Assembly (NCBI GenBank): GCA_958295825.1
Contig: OY282375.1
Span: 3,519,489-3,583,488 of the forward strand
Direction of reading: 5' to 3'
DNA from: an uncultured Candidatus Entotheonella sp.
GTDB lineage: Bacteria; Tectomicrobia; Entotheonellia; Entotheonellales; Entotheonellaceae
DNA: 64,000 nt
Shown here: piece after piece, positions 8,902 through 18,294 of the stretch
Layout: each line of letters starts with the position of its first letter
How positions within the stretch are numbered: position 1 is the stretch's first letter
Program-made: the position numbers and the translations under genes
Notes under the pieces: generated by a model
The model's database searches: none
What the model was told of the DNA's origin: nothing
The model's input: only the letters and a program-made list of their open reading frames with translations

Positions 8902-9546
8902 ATGACTGAGGAACTGTGTCCCACCCGATCTGATGACGACCTCATCATGATTTCCGCCCTGCAGCACTACAGCTACTGCCCGCGGCAGTATGCGTTGATT
9001 CACCAGGAACAGACGTTTGACGAGAACCTGTACACCCTTCGAGGCCGGGCCGTGCACAAGCAGGTGGACGAGCCGGAGCACGAGGTCGCGCAGGGCGTGA
9101 GAGTGGAGCGGGCGCTGTCGCTCTGGTCGTACAGGCTGGGTTTGACCGGGCGGGCCGATGTCGTCGAGTTTCACGGCGCAACGCCCTATCCGGTCGAGTA
9201 CAAGCACGGCCCCCGCCGGCAACGAGAACACGATGACCTGCAACTCTGCGCGCAGGCCCTGTGTCTGGAGGAAATGACCGGCCAGGATGTCCCGGAAGGC
9301 GCAATCTTCCATCACAGTTCCCGGCGACGGCGCGTGGTGCGCTTCACCCCGGCTTTGCGAGAGCAAGTTGCGCAGACGGTTACCGCCATTCGTCAGATGG
9401 CCGCGGCGCCAATCCTGCCTCCTGCCGTGAATGACGCTCGCTGTACCCACTGCTCATTGCAGAATGCCTGTCTGCCCTCGGTGGTTTCGGCAACAACACG
9501 ACAACAAAGCGTACGTGCAACGTTGTTCGTGACTGAACAGGCGTAA
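8902..9546 (+). CDS. cas4: CRISPR adaptation nuclease Cas4 (RecB-like, Fe-S)
   Basis: Cas4 trims prespacers so that spacers with the correct PAM are integrated in the correct orientation. The 214-residue protein shows the N-terminal cysteine in YSYCPRQYAL, RecB-type nuclease residues in GRADVVEF and PVEYKHG, and the C-terminal cysteines CTHCSLQNAC, which with the first cysteine bind an Fe-S cluster. It starts 5 bp after cas7 and is followed by cas1 after 11 bp, as usual in I-C adaptation modules. Confidence 0.94.
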   Translation: MTEELCPTRSDDDLIMISALQHYSYCPRQYALIHQEQTFDENLYTLRGRAVHKQVDEPEHEVAQGVRVERALSLWSYRLGLTGRADVVEFHGATPYPVEYKHGPRRQREHDDLQLCAQALCLEEMTGQDVPEGAIFHHSSRRRRVVRFTPALREQVAQTVTAIRQMAAAPILPPAVNDARCTHCSLQNACLPSVVSATTRQQSVRATLFVTEQA

Positions 9547-9557
9547 GGGCAGAAACC

Positions 9558-10589
9558 ATGCACCAACTCCTCAACACCTTGTATGTGACCACGCCGGAAG
9601 CCTATGTCCGGCTCGACCATGAGACCTTGCGTGTCCAACTTGAAGGCGAAACCAAACTCCAGGTGCCGCTGCATCACCTCGGTGGCTTGGTGTGCTTTGG
9701 CAACGTTCTCGTCAGTCCGGCCGTCTTGCACCGCTGCGCAGACGATGGCCGGTCCGTCGTTTTCATGGACCGCAACGGCCGCTTCAAAGGGCGGCTCGAA
9801 GGGCCGGTTTCGGGGAACGTGCTTCTGCGCAAGGCCCAGCACGAGACCATCGCCGATCCCGTAGAGACCTTGGCTATCGCCCGTAATGTCGTCGCGGGCA
9901 AGCTCCAGAACACTCGCCAGATTGTCTTGCGGGCTGCTAGAGAAGCCAGCGAATCTGAGGACCGAGCGGCGCTTGCCGAGACGGCGCGCAGGTTGGCGTT
10001 GAGCATTGCACAGATTCCATTCGTCGATAACCTCGATCGGTTGCGTGGGGTTGAAGGCGAGGCTGCCCGCCAGCACTTTGGCTCATTCAGCCACATGATC
10101 CGGGAGGAGCGAGAGACGTTCGTGCTGAACGGACGCAACCGACGCCCGCCGCGTGATCCAACCAATGCTTTGCTGTCCTTTCTCTACGCCCTGCTCCTGA
10201 CCGACTGCGTTGCCGCCGTGGAGGGAGTGGGGCTCGACCCTCAAATGGGCTTTCTCCATGCCTTGCGACCCGGACGGCCAGCCCTCGGTCTGGACCTGAT
10301 GGAAGAGCTCAGACCGGTTATTGCCGAGCGGTTGGTTCTGAGCCTGATCAATCGTCGCCAAATCAGTGCCAAACATTTTGTCAACCGACCCGGGGGCGCC
10401 GTCCATCTCAGCGAAGACGGACGAAAGAAGGTGATCGTTGCCTACCAGAAGCGTAAGCAGGAAGAGCTCCAACATCCGCTGCTTGAACAGAAAATTCCCA
10501 TCGGGCTCGTTCCACATACCCAAGCCCGTTTGTTGGCGCGTACCCTACGCAGGGATATGGAGGCCTATCTCCCCTTTATGTATCGCTAG
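9558..10589 (+). CDS. cas1: CRISPR integrase Cas1
   Basis: Cas1 with Cas2 integrates new spacers at the leader end of the array. The 343-residue product matches the I-C Cas1 family: N-terminal beta domain (MHQLLNTLYVTTPEAY), then the helical catalytic domain with LLSFLYALLLTDCVAAVEGVGLDPQMGFLH and DLMEELRP, holding the metal-binding Glu, His and Asp. It sits between cas4 and cas2 with an 11-bp gap on each side. No truncation is seen, so adaptation is likely functional. Confidence 0.96.
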   Translation: MHQLLNTLYVTTPEAYVRLDHETLRVQLEGETKLQVPLHHLGGLVCFGNVLVSPAVLHRCADDGRSVVFMDRNGRFKGRLEGPVSGNVLLRKAQHETIADPVETLAIARNVVAGKLQNTRQIVLRAAREASESEDRAALAETARRLALSIAQIPFVDNLDRLRGVEGEAARQHFGSFSHMIREERETFVLNGRNRRPPRDPTNALLSFLYALLLTDCVAAVEGVGLDPQMGFLHALRPGRPALGLDLMEELRPVIAERLVLSLINRRQISAKHFVNRPGGAVHLSEDGRKKVIVAYQKRKQEELQHPLLEQKIPIGLVPHTQARLLARTLRRDMEAYLPFMYR

Positions 10590-10600
10590 GAGGTCCGTTC

Positions 10601-10891
10601 ATGGAGGTTCTGGTCACGTACGACGTGGCAACAGATAACGCTGAAGGAAGGCGAAGGCTCCGAAGGGTAGCTCAGGTTTGCAAGAACTACGGGCAGCGGG
10701 TCCAGAAATCGGTTTTTGAATGTCTGGTGAATCAAGCCCAATACGAACAGCTTGTTCGGGACTTGGTGCACTACATTGATGAAAAGGAGGACAACCTGCG
10801 GATATATCGCCTGCGAGAACCAGCCGGGAAGTATTGCAAGCATTTCGGCGTCAACCCTTCGATCAACTTCGATGACCCCCTTGTGGTCTGA
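10601..10891 (+). CDS. cas2: CRISPR adaptation protein Cas2
   Basis: Cas2 is the structural dimer at the core of the Cas1-Cas2 integrase. The 96-residue protein has the family's first strand MEVLVTYDVAT with the conserved Asp, the RVQKSVFECLV segment and the C-terminal NLRIYRL strand. An AGGAGG-type site (10590-10594) precedes the ATG. It is the last cas gene; the leader and array begin 177 bp downstream on the same strand. Confidence 0.96.
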   Translation: MEVLVTYDVATDNAEGRRRLRRVAQVCKNYGQRVQKSVFECLVNQAQYEQLVRDLVHYIDEKEDNLRIYRLREPAGKYCKHFGVNPSINFDDPLVV

Positions 10892-11068
10892 GCGCGAACC
10901 TGAAGCGAGTACCGAAAACCGGGGAGGATCGCGTGGATTCTAACTCCCTGAAAAACAAATACTTCTTCCTTGTGTGCGGTTCCAATGCGCTGAATGGCAG
11001 GGAGCATTCAGTCGGTCCGCGCAAACGAGGACATAATCCCAACCAAACCAATAGGTTGGGCACGTAGT
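10892..11068 (+). promoter_or_regulatory. CRISPR leader with two palindromes
   Basis: This 177-bp stretch between cas2 and repeat 1 holds no gene. It contains two perfect inverted repeats: CTGAATG (10990-10996) with CATTCAG (11005-11011), and CCCAACC (11038-11044) with GGTTGGG (11054-11060), the latter ending 8 bp before the first repeat. CATAAT at 11032-11037 could be a -10 box for the array, but no good -35 is seen. Placement beside cas2 and the array orientation support leader function; palindromes near the integration point are candidate Cas1-Cas2 or host-factor anchors. Confidence 0.7.
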
Positions 11069-14000
11069 GCAGCACCGGCCTTCACGGGCCGGTGAGGATT
11101 GAAACGTTTACTAGGCTAGTCAGACATAGGGATGCTACGGGCAGCACCGGCCTTCACGGGCCGGTGAGGATTGAAACGATTGGATAACATGGGATTGTGG
11201 TAGGGTAGGGCGCAGCACCGGCCTTCACGGGCCGGTGAGGATTGAAACGTCAATAAACCCTTCCGGTGCGTCTTCAGTGTAAGGCAGCACCGGCCTTCAC
11301 GGGCCGGTGAGGATTGAAACAACCGAGTAGGAATAGCCGTCGTCCGTGCTGCCGCCGCAGCACCGGCCTTCACGGGCCGGTGAGGATTGAAACGTCTTTG
11401 GTTATGTCGTGGTTTTCGCAACTTATAATGCAGCACCGGCCTTCACGGGCCGGTGAGGATTGAAACAACTAAAGGATAAGATATATGCTCTTAATCAAGC
11501 TAGCAGCACCGGCCTTCACGGGCCGGTGAGGATTGAAACATGTGACGCGAATCTTTAGCGCCACCGATTGCCTGCAGCACCGGCCTTCACGGGCCGGTGA
11601 GGATTGAAACATGGGCTCAAAAGCAAGGCATTCTGTATCAGTATGGCAGCACCGGCCTTCACGGGCCGGTGAGGATTGAAACTTCTTCCGGTTCAGTTTC
11701 CGGTTCAGTTTCCGGTTGCAGCACCGGCCTTCACGGGCCGGTGAGGATTGAAACATCTTGTATATAGCATTCATTTTCGCGAATAAACGCAGCACCGGCC
11801 TTCACGGGCCGGTGAGGATTGAAACGATAACAAACATCACCAAAGCCCTTATGCTTGGAGCAGCACCGGCCTTCACGGGCCGGTGAGGATTGAAACAACG
11901 ATATAAAAACCGTCATGTTTCAACGCCAATGGCAGCACCGGCCTTCACGGGCCGGTGAGGATTGAAACAATGCGATACAGTGCTTGATTGTGACATACAT
12001 GATAGCAGCACCGGCCTTCACGGGCCGGTGAGGATTGAAACTCTATTCAACCATTCTGTAGGGAAGGTATCCAAAACGCAGCACCGGCCTTCACGGGCCG
12101 GTGAGGATTGAAACGAGGAGTATGTTGGCGGGCTGAACGAGGACCTCACGCGCAGCACCGGCCTTCACGGGCCGGTGAGGATTGAAACGATTACTGCGGA
12201 GGGTAAGAGAAGTATGAGCGTGCAGCACCGGCCTTCACGGGCCGGTGAGGATTGAAACGCCGAGTCTCACCGGCTGCTGAATTTGGACGGCAGCAGCACC
12301 GGCCTTCACGGGCCGGTGAGGATTGAAACAATGAATCCGAACGTAGCGGCTTTTGGTTACTCTTGCAGCACCGGCCTTCACGGGCCGGTGAGGATTGAAA
12401 CATATGAATTTGCTGTTGACTTCGATTACGACATAGCAGCACCGGCCTTCACGGGCCGGTGAGGATTGAAACAACGCCAATGTGGGAATTTGCTGCTACA
12501 GAACGAGCAGCACCGGCCTTCACGGGCCGGTGAGGATTGAAACTGCGTTCGGTGCGAGGTTGACAACCGGCGCGTGATCGCAGCACCGGCCTTCACGGGC
12601 CGGTGAGGATTGAAACTACCCGGCTGTGTAGGGGCTGCACCGGCCTGGCGGGCAGCACCGGCCTTCACGGGCCGGTGAGGATTGAAACCCTTTCCCCCTA
12701 CCGCAGGAACCCATCCCCCAGGCGCAGCACCGGCCTTCACGGGCCGGTGAGGATTGAAACCCCCAGCTGCGCCGCCCGCCAAGCGTCAACGATCGAGCAG
12801 CACCGGCCTTCACGGGCCGGTGAGGATTGAAACGATTCGCCCGGAGACGTCTTGTTTCCAAAGGATAGGCAGCACCGGCCTTCACGGGCCGGTGAGGATT
12901 GAAACAATGCAATCTGGACATAGTACCCTTTCATCTAGCAGCACCGGCCTTCACGGGCCGGTGAGGATTGAAACGATTAGAGTATGTTCTAATCTGACAA
13001 TCGAAGGTTGCAGCACCGGCCTTCACGGGCCGGTGAGGATTGAAACAGTGTGATGCCATGACAATCTACAGGGTATTGTGTTGCAGCACCGGCCTTCACG
13101 GGCCGGTGAGGATTGAAACGCGAATGTCAGGGCGCAACAAGTCGCGCACGTAAGCAGCACCGGCCTTCACGGGCCGGTGAGGATTGAAACTCGTTGACGT
13201 ACTTGTGTGGCGCAATGTCGAAAGCGCAGCACCGGCCTTCACGGGCCGGTGAGGATTGAAACCAGTTGCCATGCTCGCATACCGTGCACTCGCAGAACGC
13301 AGCACCGGCCTTCACGGGCCGGTGAGGATTGAAACGACTCGCTCCACGACGAACGGCCCGCGCGGGTACTCGTGCAGCACCGGCCTTCACGGGCCGGTGA
13401 GGATTGAAACATGGCTTTTCTGCACGGTCTCGAAGTGCTGTAGCAGCACCGGCCTTCACGGGCCGGTGAGGATTGAAACAGTGGTGGTGGCACCGGCCCG
13501 GGTGGCAGCGTTCGCAGCACCGGCCTTCACGGGCCGGTGAGGATTGAAACTCTCCAGTTTACGAATACGCTCGCCAAAATCGACGGCAGCACCGGCCTTC
13601 ACGGGCCGGTGAGGATTGAAACGACGATGACACTCGCATCTTGACGATTGACAATAGGCAGCACCGGCCTTCACGGGCCGGTGAGGATTGAAACAGCAAT
13701 GGCGTCACGATGGACGCCTTCGGGCCGTGCAGCACCGGCCTTCACGGGCCGGTGAGGATTGAAACAGGGAGATGCAGGAACGCCAAAGCAACCCTGAAGT
13801 GGCAGCACCGGCCTTCACGGGCCGGTGAGGATTGAAACATGCTGGGCACTGGCCCCAGGTCGAGAGGCGTCGGCAGCACCGGCCTTCACGGGCCGGTGAG
13901 GATTGAAACATCAGTCAGTTCCGAGACAGACATACAGCAGTGGACGGGCAGCACCGGCCTTCACGGGCCGGTGAGGATTGAAACGTCTAGATGAATACCA

Positions 14001-15296
14001 CGGTCAACCGGAAGTCCCTGGCAGCGCAGCACCGGCCTTCACGGGCCGGTGAGGATTGAAACGTTGCCTATATGTAGATGCCGCCCTGTGCCAACTTGCA
14101 GCACCGGCCTTCACGGGCCGGTGAGGATTGAAACGTTCTGAGAGTCCCCGCCGACACTGGGGCGCTTACAGCAGCACCGGCCTTCACGGGCCGGTGAGGA
14201 TTGAAACAACGTGCGAATGGGCGGGACGATCCTGGCGTTGCCGCGCAGCACCGGCCTTCACGGGCCGGTGAGGATTGAAACTCATCCTCATCGTTGCTGC
14301 AGGCGGGCAAGCGGGACGTGGCCGCGGCAGCACCGGCCTTCACGGGCCGGTGAGGATTGAAACACCACGGTGATTGACTAAATGCCCTCCTACGCCACGC
14401 AGCACCGGCCTTCACGGGCCGGTGAGGATTGAAACTATATGACGACTGCCCTGACACTGTGGACAAGCTGGCAGCACCGGCCTTCACGGGCCGGTGAGGA
14501 TTGAAACATCTGAGGGGTTGAAATCAATGGGCCTCACCGTCGCAGCACCGGCCTTCACGGGCCGGTGAGGATTGAAACACGATCACAAACGCTGGCAGGC
14601 TGGCCGCGCTGAGCAGCACCGGCCTTCACGGGCCGGTGAGGATTGAAACAATTCCACCACGACGGCAAGGGGCATCATTCGGACGTGCAGCACCGGCCTT
14701 CACGGGCCGGTGAGGATTGAAACGCCAGGCCGGAACGCAAGCCGCCGGTTTCCGCGCAGCACCGGCCTTCACGGGCCGGTGAGGATTGAAACCTCTTCCC
14801 GCCGAAATAGGGGAAGGGCGCAAGGTAGCAGCACCGGCCTTCACGGGCCGGTGAGGATTGAAACCAGGTTCGCGTAGTCAGCGTCGCTTTGCGCGAACGC
14901 GCAGCACCGGCCTTCACGGGCCGGTGAGGATTGAAACGACACATTTGCAACGCCTCTTAGCCGGTAGGTCCCGCAGCACCGGCCTTCACGGGCCGGTGAG
15001 GATTGAAACATACACGTCGTTGGGCTCATGCAGATAGCGCACCAGGCAGCACCGGCCTTCACGGGCCGGTGAGGATTGAAACGGCTCGCCGTACATCTCA
15101 GTCAGGAACGCCCTCAGCGCAGCACCGGCCTTCACGGGCCGGTGAGGATTGAAACTCCGAAACCAAGAACACCCACTTCCCTTCCTGCCCGCAGCACCGG
15201 CCTTCACGGGCCGGTGAGGATTGAAACGTCGACGGCGCCGGATACGCCGGTAGAGTCGAGCAGCACCGGCCTTCACGGGCCGGTGAGGATTGAAAC
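11069..15296 (+). CRISPR. Type I-C CRISPR array: 59 repeats of 37 bp, 58 spacers
   Basis: The repeat starts GCAGCACCGGCCTTCACG and ends GGCCGGTGAGGATTGAAAC; CACCGGCC pairs with GGCCGGTG as an 8-bp stem. I counted 59 copies (first 11069-11105, last 15260-15296), all reading as identical, including the last one. The leading G is present in every copy, so the unit is 37 bp rather than the roughly 32 bp common in I-C. Spacers are mostly 32-38 nt, with outliers of 41 (13985-14025) and 45 (14282-14326). The ATTGAAAC end and the neighbouring cas genes fix the orientation as left to right. Confidence 0.98.
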
Positions 15297-15370
15297 CCGC
15301 AGACAAGCTTGCATGCCGCAAGCCTTGACGGTCACACTGATCGCAATTTGCCGAAAGGGGAATCATTCAG

Positions 15371-16213
15371 ATGTCGCTAACGGCTGATAGGGAAGGACTG
15401 CTGTCGCTGAAGACGCCGTTTGAGGCGTTGCCGCTGGTTTGCGTGGATGTCGAGACTACCGGATTATCGCCGGACAAAGGTGCCCGTGTGTGCGAGATTG
15501 CTCTGCTGTGCAGCGAGGGGGAGCGGGAAGTGGCGCGCTTCGAGTCGTTGGTGCATCCGCAGCAGCCGATACCGCCGGAGGTGATCGCCGTGCACGGCAT
15601 TACCGACGCCATGGTTGCCGAGGCGCCCGTCTTCGCGGCCCTGCTACCGGATATCAGCGAGTTGCTGCAAGGTGCTGTCGTGGTTGGTCACAACGTCCAC
15701 TTCGACCTGCGCTTCCTGCGCCACGAATGGCATGTCGCCGGTGAGGAGTTGCCGGAATGCGTCGCTATCGACACGCTTTCCCTGGCGCGTACGTATTTCG
15801 ACTTCTCCCGCAATGGCCTCGGCGCCATCGCCGCTGCCCTCGGTATCGATCACACTGCCGCGCACCGCGCCATGGGCGACGTGCTGGCCACCTGGAACGT
15901 CCTGCAGCATTTTGTCGCGAAATTGCGCCGCCGCGGGCCGGTGACCCTGGCCGATCTGATCCTGCCACGCCTCCCCGCCGCCGGCAGCCGCGACTTGGTA
16001 ACCACTCTGCAAGACGCCCTGCCTGAAAGCGCGCCGCTGTGCATGCGCTACCGCGCCTGGCGCGCCTCCGAAACCATCCGCGTGGTGCAACCCCTCGCCG
16101 TCTACTTCCAACGCGGTTACGGTTTCCTTCACGCCTTCTGTCACCTGCGCCGCGAGGAGCGGCACTTCCGCCTCGACCGTATCCTTGAGCTCAGCCCATT
16201 AGGTGACGAGTAG
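15371..16213 (+). CDS. DnaQ-like 3'-5' exonuclease (DEDDh)
   Basis: The 280-residue protein carries the three exonuclease motifs of the DnaQ/polymerase III epsilon superfamily: Exo I DVETTGLSP (about residues 25-33), Exo II VVVGHNVHFDLRFL and Exo III HRAMGDVLAT. It probably removes nucleotides from 3' ends in repair, or acts as a stand-alone polymerase III epsilon-like nuclease. The C-terminal 100 residues are not recognised. It begins 74 bp after the last CRISPR repeat with an AAAGGGG site, and its 3' end overlaps the convergent radical SAM gene by 15 bp. A link to CRISPR adaptation is possible, but only its position hints at this. Confidence 0.88.
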   Translation: MSLTADREGLLSLKTPFEALPLVCVDVETTGLSPDKGARVCEIALLCSEGEREVARFESLVHPQQPIPPEVIAVHGITDAMVAEAPVFAALLPDISELLQGAVVVGHNVHFDLRFLRHEWHVAGEELPECVAIDTLSLARTYFDFSRNGLGAIAAALGIDHTAAHRAMGDVLATWNVLQHFVAKLRRRGPVTLADLILPRLPAAGSRDLVTTLQDALPESAPLCMRYRAWRASETIRVVQPLAVYFQRGYGFLHAFCHLRREERHFRLDRILELSPLGDE

Positions 16214-17335
16214 GGGAATCTTGCCCGTCTGGATTTGCTGCTCCACGTCGGCGCTGCACGTGGGCGCGTGGCCGAAGGTCTGCTGCCAGAGGGTCTGCGT
16301 TTCCATGCACAGATAGAGCGACGCGTCGGGCGCGTAGCGGCGAATCCAGCGCCACATTTTCGTGTACATGTCAACACGGATCGGCCTGAAATAGCGGATT
16401 TTGCCGTCTTCGGAGGGAAACAGCTCGGCGGTCATCAGGCGGCTTTTGGGAAAGCGCGCCCGCACCACGTCCTTGAGGTCCGCGGCGAAGCGCAGGCTGC
16501 CCATGCTCAGGGTGGTGACGTCCCGCGCATTAATGGCCTGGAATACCTGTTCCACAAAGGGCTCGTACACGTCTTCCCAGCCGGGGAAGTGCAGCAGCGG
16601 GTCGAAATGCAGGCCGATCTTGTAACCCGCCTTAAGGCAGCGCTGAGCCGCCCGCAGGCGCGCCGCCAGCGGGGCCGTCTTGTGCTCTTCGCGCTGCACC
16701 ACGGGCTGCGGGTTGATAGACCACGACACCATTACCCGGCCCCGAGGTTCCACATCCAGAAGTCCTTCGATCAGGTCGCTCTTGGTCTTCAGCTCGAACA
16801 GCACGTTGGAAAACTGGCGGATGAACGGCACCAGCAGGCCGGAGAAGCCCGTCAGCGGGTCAAGCGACAGGCTGTCGCTGAACTCCCCGGAGCCCATGCG
16901 CACCAATTGGTTCGGCCGGGCGCGCAGAAATGCCGCGACCTCCTCGAACAGCTGCTCGATGTTGGCGTAGACGGTGAGGTAAGGCGTGTTGATGTAGCTT
17001 TGCAGGTAGCAGTAGGTGCAGTCGTAGTTGCAATTGGACACCGTGTCGATGATGACGTATCCGCAGCACAACCGTCCCTCGGTATTGCGGCTGCTGGCGC
17101 CGGGGCAGTCGCGCACGAAGCGGCCCTTTTGCGCGGTGACATACAGGTGCTTCTTGCCCAAGGTCATCAGCGCCGCCTGATCCGTCGGCACTGGCAGCGG
17201 CGGTGGTCCGTCGATTACGTCGATTGGCGTCCCGGCCAGTTGGCGCACCACATTGGCGGTAATCGGACTGTCTACAACCTGCCGGTCGATCCATACGTGC
17301 TGCGGTCGATAAACACGGGACATCGGCACAGTCAT
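16199..17335 (-). CDS. Radical SAM protein, spore photoproduct lyase-like
   Basis: The protein resembles the SPL/SplB-like 'DNA repair photolyase' branch of radical SAM enzymes. The Fe-S motif is CNYDCTYC, the CxxxCxxC form, in the context SNCNYDCTYCYLQSY. The preceding DCPGASSRNTEGRLCCGYVIID block and the later MGSGEFSDSL and VSWSINPQ segments fit that family. Spore formation is not expected here, so the substrate is probably not classical spore photoproduct. An in-frame TTG at 17368 would add 11 residues, and an ATG at 17323 is also possible. It ends in a 15-bp convergent overlap with the exonuclease gene. Confidence 0.8.
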   Translation of the reverse strand: MTVPMSRVYRPQHVWIDRQVVDSPITANVVRQLAGTPIDVIDGPPPLPVPTDQAALMTLGKKHLYVTAQKGRFVRDCPGASSRNTEGRLCCGYVIIDTVSNCNYDCTYCYLQSYINTPYLTVYANIEQLFEEVAAFLRARPNQLVRMGSGEFSDSLSLDPLTGFSGLLVPFIRQFSNVLFELKTKSDLIEGLLDVEPRGRVMVSWSINPQPVVQREEHKTAPLAARLRAAQRCLKAGYKIGLHFDPLLHFPGWEDVYEPFVEQVFQAINARDVTTLSMGSLRFAADLKDVVRARFPKSRLMTAELFPSEDGKIRYFRPIRVDMYTKMWRWIRRYAPDASLYLCMETQTLWQQTFGHAPTCSADVEQQIQTGKIPLLVT

Positions 17336-17838
17336 CCGAAAGTGGGATAAGTTTTCTTTGGCACTCAATGGGTTCTCACCGTCGTAGAGGGATTCTGCCG
17401 GAAAACACCGCAGACATACTCCGAAACTTCAGATTCGGGCCTGTTGACATTTACACGATCGACACGAAAGAGGATGTTTGTGAGTGATGCGGGCTTCCAG
17501 CCCGCCAAGCGGAACCCTGCGGGCAAGATGCCCGCGCTCCCAGAGAGGCATCGCGATTTACAACCCCCCTCCAAGACCAGCAGGGCGTGGTTTCTGGCAT
17601 CCCCATTGACGCCCACGCCAAGCCGGCGACTCATACGACCGTAGGGTTGTTCTTGTGAATGTCAACAAGCCCTGGTACATCCCTTACATTTTCAATTTCG
17701 AGCAATGACTCAGCAGATATTTCGGCACGATTTCTCGTAGCTCTTCAATTTCTTCAATGACCTTGAAATAGGAAATTCCGAAACCTGAAATGACCCGCCG
17801 ATGGAAGTCCGTTTTGCCAGCCTACCAGCCGAGTGAGA
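17336..17838. other. Intergenic region with a REP-like palindrome pair and a short gene remnant
   Basis: No complete gene is seen in about 500 bp. Two palindromes sharing the same arms lie at 17489-17505 (GCGGGC, TTCCA, GCCCGC) and 17519-17535 (GCGGGC, AAGAT, GCCCGC), a REP-like pair common in many bacteria. On the minus strand, between about 17684 and 17820, an open stretch of about 45 codons without a good start ends with ISYFKVIEEIEELREIVPKYL and a stop near 17684. It looks like the tail of a lost gene of unknown family. Confidence 0.55.
17489..17535. repeat. REP-like double palindrome
   Basis: Two 6-bp-arm palindromes with identical arms GCGGGC/GCCCGC and 5-nt centres are spaced 13 bp apart. 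Translated shadows of the element give the typical GFQPAKRNPAGKMPALP string seen around such repeats. It lies between two divergently placed coding blocks and may act as a bidirectional transcription end. Confidence 0.7.
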
Positions 17839-18285
17839 CTACAGCGCGTTCAGGCGTTCCAGATTGGCCGCCCTCAACTCGGCCTCGGTATGGCCGAAGT
17901 CATAGGCCGGCGACAGGATGAGTTCTGCCGCCGAGACCTTGATGACGACAAACTCGGGCATATAGGGGACGTAATCTTCCCAGGCCTCGTTGAAGGCGTC
18001 CCACAACCGTTGCGGCGCTTCCACCTTGCCAACGATGGATGCTGTCCCCGTCACGCGGACGGCCTTGCGGGAGAGGACATCTGTGAAGCAGACCTCCACC
18101 GCTGGATTGGCTCGCAGATTGGCCAGTGTTCCGGGAGATCGTAAATGGCCGAATGCCAGCGTCTCGTCATCGACGACGACAAAGGTGGCCTTGGGCGATA
18201 CGGAAGGAGTTCCGTCCGCGTTGATGGTGGCTACTGATCCGGCCGAGTAAGCCCGGATGAGCGCCTTCATTTCCTCAGTCAACAT
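17839..18285 (-). CDS. Pyridoxamine 5'-phosphate oxidase-like flavin-binding protein
   Basis: The 148-residue protein has the split-barrel pattern of the PPOX/general stress protein family: SVATINADGTPSVSPKATFVVVDDETLAFG at the N-terminus, then LANLRANPAVEVCFTD and the VRVTGTASIV strand. Members bind FMN or F420 and reduce varied substrates, so the exact reaction cannot be given. It starts 9 bp downstream of the 516-residue gene on the same strand, so the two are probably co-transcribed, perhaps with the Ldh_2 dehydrogenase upstream of them. Confidence 0.8.
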   Translation of the reverse strand: MLTEEMKALIRAYSAGSVATINADGTPSVSPKATFVVVDDETLAFGHLRSPGTLANLRANPAVEVCFTDVLSRKAVRVTGTASIVGKVEAPQRLWDAFNEAWEDYVPYMPEFVVIKVSAAELILSPAYDFGHTEAELRAANLERLNAL

Positions 18286-18294
18286 CTTTTCGTA

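Noticed and set aside
10931..10944. GCGTGGATTCTAAC in the CRISPR leader, close to the common I-C repeat end GCGTGGATTGAAAC
   Set aside because: Two mismatches fall in the conserved handle and there is no upstream stem, so chance similarity is more likely than a decayed repeat.
10944..11004. CTCCCTG and CAGGGAG as a long-range inverted repeat in the leader
   Set aside because: Seven bases over a 47-bp interval is weak and overlaps a better palindrome.
11116..15387. Open frames on both strands of the array encoding strings like FNPHRPVKAGAA and STGLHGPVRIET
   Set aside because: They are translations of the CRISPR repeat in different frames, not proteins.
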